NCBI GenBank assembly: GCA_024752435.1 | Contig: CP103030.1 | Coordinates: forward strand, 124,001 to 188,000 | Direction of reading: 5' to 3' | Source of the DNA: Allantophomopsis cytisporea | Taxonomy: Eukaryota > Ascomycota > Leotiomycetes > Phacidiales > Phacidiaceae | DNA: 64,000 nt | Shown here: positions 59,431 through 64,000 of the stretch, in pieces | Numbering within the stretch: the stretch's first letter is position 1 | How the letters are laid out: the number at the start of each line of letters is the position of its first letter | The notes under the pieces: generated by a model | The model's input: only the letters and a program-made list of their open reading frames with translations | Database searches by the model: none | Told to the model about the DNA's origin: nothing | Made by a program: the position numbers and the translations under genes

Positions 59431-62400
59431 CGCATGGCGTAATCACTCTCTTCGTGCAGCAGTAAAACAATTCCTGGCATTATCTTACTCTGCGGCATTG
59501 TCCCTTGTGTACGTACGAATGTGTTGTGATAATACCCGTCGTTACCTTGGCCACCAAATAACCTGTTCTTTGTTCCATTCCTCATGCACAATCCCCAGAA
59601 GTCCCTAGTCCTAATCAATAAGCATAGAATCGACACTTAGGTAGGTACATTAGCTACACATTGTGGTAGACTCGAGTCACTTCCTCAAAATAGTACTGGT
59701 AAAGTCTCAGAAAAGTGATAGCCCTCAGGAAAGTGACAACTCTCAGAACTCAACAGAACACTTAATAAGTACAACTTTCAAATCAGCTCCTCTTCCTAAT
59801 ATGCTTATTTCTTTCACCATGGCATAATTTCCAAATTTATTCACCGTGGACATCGCATTGTGAAGCTCTTAAATAGACTCGTAGTTAAGCTTATTTCGAT
59901 ATATCAAGCTTCACCTCTTCTGGAATAAATGTGTAGTCAATCCGGAGAAATAGTACTAATTAAGCCACACAAGCCATATTACGGCAACTAAGTGGGTTCG
60001 GACGGTTTTGTGGGTCAAAGTACATTAGTCCTGCCGCCTTGGCAGCTCAGGTACGCGAGCTCTAGAGTGGTGCGAGATTCTGGGAAATCGACCTCACAAG
60101 ACGGCGTCAAAACACGGCCGAAGACAGAGGTGAATTTACCATTTGGTGGTTGGTAGAGTAAACATTGAGGTTGATTTCTTTATTTCTATTCCTGCGCAGA
60201 CATGACTAATTGCGTTCGTAACAGTGATATCCCATATCTGTCTTCAGAGATCACTTCCAAAACATGGAGTCAGTTCCTCCATCGACTATCTGGGTAGGTC
60301 TCTGAAGAGTAGTGATTAGTAATTTGGCCCTTTGTTCAAGATAAGCGCAGAAGTTTTTCATACGATTTACTGGTTGCTGCTCATCCTGACAGCGACTTGA
60401 GTCGTTGAGATACACCCCGAGTACTTTAGTCGGCTCACGTAAGCGTCGAAGTTTAACTATCATAATACGTCTCCAAGTGATAGCGATTTCATCGTCTTCA
60501 GCTCCATATAAACCAGGTAGTAGTGCATGTGGGTTTTGCTGATCACTCATGGAATCATCAAGACTCGCATCTTTGCTGCCGCTCCACTGAGAAACAATGC
60601 TCTCGATCAGAATTAATCCAACCTCGATGGTGACGAACGCCTATCTAGGCCAAGTTGGTGAGAATAGAGTCACACAATCATGTTGCTGGCATACTCTCAA
60701 AGAATAGCATCCTCTTCCCTTCCCAGCAGTTCTACCACATAATCTTCATCCCGTGATTTCTTACATATAACCCTGTTGAAGTCGGTTGACGTGATGCTGT
60801 GATCGAAGTACTGACAAGGCTATAACAAAATCCCTGTGGTACTTCAGCTCTTATGCACGTCAGCGACCGTCAACAGGCACAGTCTACGGCTATAACCAAG
60901 TCCCTCTACGTACCGTCGCGTTTTTAATTCTTTAATGGACTTGTCTTAGCTTCAGTCTACTCCCCTTATCACTTTCCCATGAGAAACGCCGAAGTTACAA
61001 CTAGCTTGAGCAACTAAGATAGATCCGATAACAGCTATGGGAGTGGCCGGCTCAGGCGCCGGAATTATCGGCTTCGGAGTTCAGCTCTCTGAATTTCTGA
61101 CGAACTAATGCAACGATTACAAATGAGAAAACGACTGAAGCATGTCTTTTGATATATCTGAAGATATCTATTACTATTACAAGCAGCGTTAAAAGTGGGA
61201 ACATCATCGATGGTGCCCTAGAGAAAAAGATCCTGCACGCGCAGAAAAAAAAAGGAAAGTCACGTTATCCTCAGCCTGAACCACTTGATGAGGATACTAT
61301 TCTGAAAGACCTTCAAAGAATGAAGTGGCCACTTGTAGCCCCGAGGCTATGAGGCTGGAACAAGGAATTGAAAGAGAAAAGATGATTCATATCCTTAGTG
61401 ATTCTAGTGACAGTTCTGAGTGATCAGATGAAGCAAGGGTACGCATAAGCCTACGTCTTCCGCTTAACAGCTCATGGCAAATAAGTATAGTCTAAAAAAC
61501 GTGGACAACGTGCGTAAATACAGCGAATAGGCTCGACAAGCTAGTAAGAAGGCGAAAGATGCAGAAAACGAAATACAGATGCTAGACAACGTAAGTGGGT
61601 TGCAGATAATCGAAACATACAAGTTAGTAGCGCTCGACATACCAAGTTGACAGAGAACTAGGCTCCTTTAGTATCATTATCAGTATTGCAAGCTAGCAGC
61701 CCAACTTCGATATCCAAGTCTAAAGCGAAGAGAGATATGGTATTTCTTTCTAGGGATTTATCCAAGCTCAGAGATCGACAGGGCCCTACAGCACTTGATA
61801 TAGAACAGCATTCCTCGAGCAGTGAGGCTCCACAGCAGCGCAATATTAAAATCAAAAAAGATACAGTGGGGGAAAAACGGAGGGAAAGTTAAAAAGAAGA
61901 CATTGAACAAGAGGTAAGAGTCTGTATTTTCTATATTGGATAGCTTTTATAACGAAAGAATCAGTACGAGTAGCTCCTCAAGCGGGATACTGAATCTCAA
62001 CCACAGTCTCTCCGGTGCTTCGCCTGAAAACCCTAAAATACCTGAGAAGGCGTTTCTCTGCACATTGAGTCAAACAAACTGATCTCGATACCTAGACCGC
62101 ACTAAAGATCACGGTAGAGGTGTCATGCTTCTGGGCTTGGTCAGACAAAGAATGTGAAGCAACATCTCTAAAATTTTATCAGCTAAGGCGGATGGATAAG
62201 TCAACATACATTGCATACTATCAATTATATTTGAAATACCGCAGCGGAATCAGGAGCTCATCAGCTTGTCTTTAAAGCCAATGTCTCATCTCCGGCGTTC
62301 GAAATAAAAGGCGTTCGTCAGAGAAAGAGGTTACGAGGCCAATCATTCACCGTCCTCGACGTATACGACCAAGCTCGATTCAGATGTTCCGCTATGTCTG

Positions 62401-62656
62401 GCAAGACTTCAGCGTGGGGTAAATTACACAGTAAGGTACAGTCTACATAAATGAATCAAGCTTCGTTTAAGCGTAAACCTCTGACGTTTATAATTTAACC
62501 TTGGATCTCATTTTCGTCTTGCTTTGTATTGAACACTTTGGTGTAGGATACAAAAATTATATAGCCTATCAATTACTGCAGCCCATGGTAATAGTACCCA
62601 AGACGTCAGATACGGCGCGCCACAATAAACGTATGTTGCTCAGGGTTAGAGTCGGC
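59431..62656. other. gene-poor region with coding-like debris
   Basis: Three short protein-like frames lie here, without partners: 60251-60550 on the minus strand (99 codons, ITWRRIMIVKLRRLREPTKV and NRMKNFCAYLEQRAKLLITT), 61149-61352 on the plus strand (AQKKKGKSRYPQPEPLDEDT) and 61686-61892 on the plus strand (basic, Ser-rich). They look like pieces of one or more mobile-element genes, but I find no terminal repeats, transposase triad or reverse transcriptase motif. The remainder shows nothing. Confidence 0.45.
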
Positions 62657-63259
62657 TTATGCGTCAGGCACGAATAAGTCCTTCTGAATGCTAATAACTT
62701 CGAATCCAACATCTGCAAACACGGCGCTCCAACCCTCATTCGTGAAAAGAGTCAGATATTCCGTCTTGCCGAGGAACTTAGTCTCATAATTATCACCTCC
62801 ACGCCCGTCCTCATGCGGCAAGATGTTCGTTCCGGTCATGTCTTCTGCGACCATGGTTCCTAAGAAGACGTATCCACCAGGCTTGACCCACTCAGCCCAT
62901 AGCCTGGCCATAGCCAGCAACTCATCTCTGGACAGCAGAAACAATGACAAGATGGTAAAAACACCATCGAATTTCTCCTGCGGTGAGAAGTTTTGCATGT
63001 CGCATTTCAGGAATGTCCCTTTGGGGTTCTGAGCGCTAGCAAATTTGACCATGTCTTCGTCAATATCAATGCCGATGACGCGGTGCCCGGCTGCGAGGAC
63101 GTTGTAACTAACGGGTTTTCCGCTGCCACAGCCTGCATCTAGGACTAGCGCATCCGTGGATGGGAGGAGCTTGAGTGCTGAAGCAATGAAGTCATGAAGA
63201 CCTTGATCGTGAGACCATCCAGTCTGATAAAGCTGTGGGAAAGGCTTCGTGGACGGCAT
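62657..63259 (-). CDS. class I SAM-dependent methyltransferase
   Basis: An intronless frame of 200 residues. Motif I is LVLDAGCGSGKPVSYNVL (D41-P49 region), followed by VIGIDIDEDM with the acidic residue that binds the ribose of SAM, then TFLKCDMQNF and FDGVFTILSLFLL. The post-motif WVKPGGYVFLG is also as in small-molecule methyltransferases of the UbiE/COQ5-like fold. The length is typical for the domain alone. It starts with TGWSHDQGLHDFIASALKLL, a helical lid that closes the SAM site. The substrate is not readable from the sequence. It is the only gene in the last 4.5 kb and not part of a visible cluster. Confidence 0.88.
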   Translation of the reverse strand: MPSTKPFPQLYQTGWSHDQGLHDFIASALKLLPSTDALVLDAGCGSGKPVSYNVLAAGHRVIGIDIDEDMVKFASAQNPKGTFLKCDMQNFSPQEKFDGVFTILSLFLLSRDELLAMARLWAEWVKPGGYVFLGTMVAEDMTGTNILPHEDGRGGDNYETKFLGKTEYLTLFTNEGWSAVFADVGFEVISIQKDLFVPDA

Positions 63260-64000
63260 GGCGGTAGTAATTTTGAAATTTCTACTACCAATTGACGTTC
63301 TGAGTATAGGTAAAAGTCGCTTGAGTTCTCCAGTTGGATTTATAATTTCAATAGCTGTGTTATTCTATTGAAAAATGTTGCGGAAAATCTAGCTTATCAT
63401 GTATATATACCAAGTGGTACAAGTAATGAATCTTATCGCCATCGCTTACCGATTGGCTATAGCCAGTCAACATGCCACCCTAACTAGTATAGCGTACTTT
63501 AACGTTAGTTTTACAATCTGGCAGCGTTGATTTCTGATCCTTGCCACACTAACTATCGCCCTTGCTAATGCCGGATTTCTAAAGTAGAGGATGCACATAA
63601 TGTACACATAGATGAGTGGCGTCTGGCCGTTGACACTATTCGCTTAATAGGACGACAGCTGTGCCGCAGCACGCGCAGTTACCAAGGTTGAATGCGGTCG
63701 TGACATTTGGATTTTTCCCGTGTACACTTTGTGACTTGAGTCAACAGAGGGGAGGTAGGTGTATGGAGTGATCTTTCTGTCAAGCTAACTTGTAAGATTA
63801 TTAGTCAGCCCAGGTGCCTAAGCATCCTCCAGAGGCACTTCCTCACTACATCTAGTCTTCTCCTCTTACACGAATTCATCAATTCTGTCTTCTACTTTGG
63901 CTCACCATCTCATGGCTGTCTTAGGTGTGCTCATGAACCGGAACACCTCAACGAACTAGATTGCGGGAATCCCTTTAACTGGACGATCTGCCATACATGA
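63260..64000. other. intergenic region at window end
   Basis: Upstream of the methyltransferase. No gene or repeat recognised. Confidence 0.55.

Overview
The window is nuclear DNA of a filamentous ascomycete. Its genes have many short introns (about 45-140 bp) with GT...AG borders and CTRAY-type branch points. They are well separated and lie on both strands, and the intergenic DNA is AT-rich with many microsatellites. Protein families such as the VPS41 HOPS subunit, a Sec7-PH Arf-GEF, an SRPK-like kinase, an acyltransferase-3 and a DUF985 cupin fit Pezizomycotina. My best guess is a leotiomycete of the Botrytis/Sclerotinia kind, but this is an impression of gene style and nothing in the sequence proves it. 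There is no rDNA, no CRISPR array, no tRNA I could recognise and no intact transposon.

Layout. 1-4.8 kb is repeat-rich DNA with no convincing gene. 4.8-5.7 kb (-) holds a Ser/Thr-rich membrane-anchored protein, 7.4-8.3 kb (-) a conserved low-complexity protein and 9.2-12.0 kb (-) a large nuclear-type protein. Divergent from the last is a 1033-residue mitochondrial-type helical protein (12.4-15.6 kb, +). 17.6-19.2 kb (-) is a FucP-like sugar MFS transporter. An alcohol acetyltransferase (20.0-21.7 kb, -) and a branched-chain aminotransferase (22.1-23.5 kb, +) are divergent and share a 408-bp promoter. A DUF155/RMND1-type mitochondrial protein (23.7-25.0 kb, -) and VPS41 (25.3-29.2 kb, +) share a 216-bp promoter. 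The Arf-GEF fills 31.9-36.4 kb (+), and an acyltransferase-3 membrane protein lies at 40.2-41.8 kb (+).

From about 43 kb the window looks more accessory: an SRPK-like kinase with an in-frame TAG inside a conserved block (43.2-44.6 kb, -), a HAD hydrolase and an HNH protein (divergent pair, 46.7-48.5 kb), a frameshifted remnant of a drug-type MFS transporter (49 kb), a fungal protein of unknown function (51.3-52.2 kb), a nine-exon nitrilase (53.6-55.0 kb), two DUF985 cupin paralogues flanking a seven-helix-like membrane protein (56.1-59.4 kb), coding-like debris (60-62 kb) and a class I methyltransferase (62.7-63.3 kb, -).

The observations most worth following are three. (1) In the kinase, all catalytic motifs are intact, a TAG interrupts subdomain XI, and a further 35 conserved-looking codons stay open after it. 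This is the pattern known for perithecium-specific kinases whose UAG is recoded by A-to-I mRNA editing. (2) The divergent aminotransferase/alcohol acetyltransferase pair encodes the first and last steps of branched-chain ester (Ehrlich) metabolism. (3) Diverged copies of both flanks of the kinase gene lie together near 53 kb, as if a second copy had lost its interior. Exon borders below were read by eye and checked for frame; they are not supported by transcripts.
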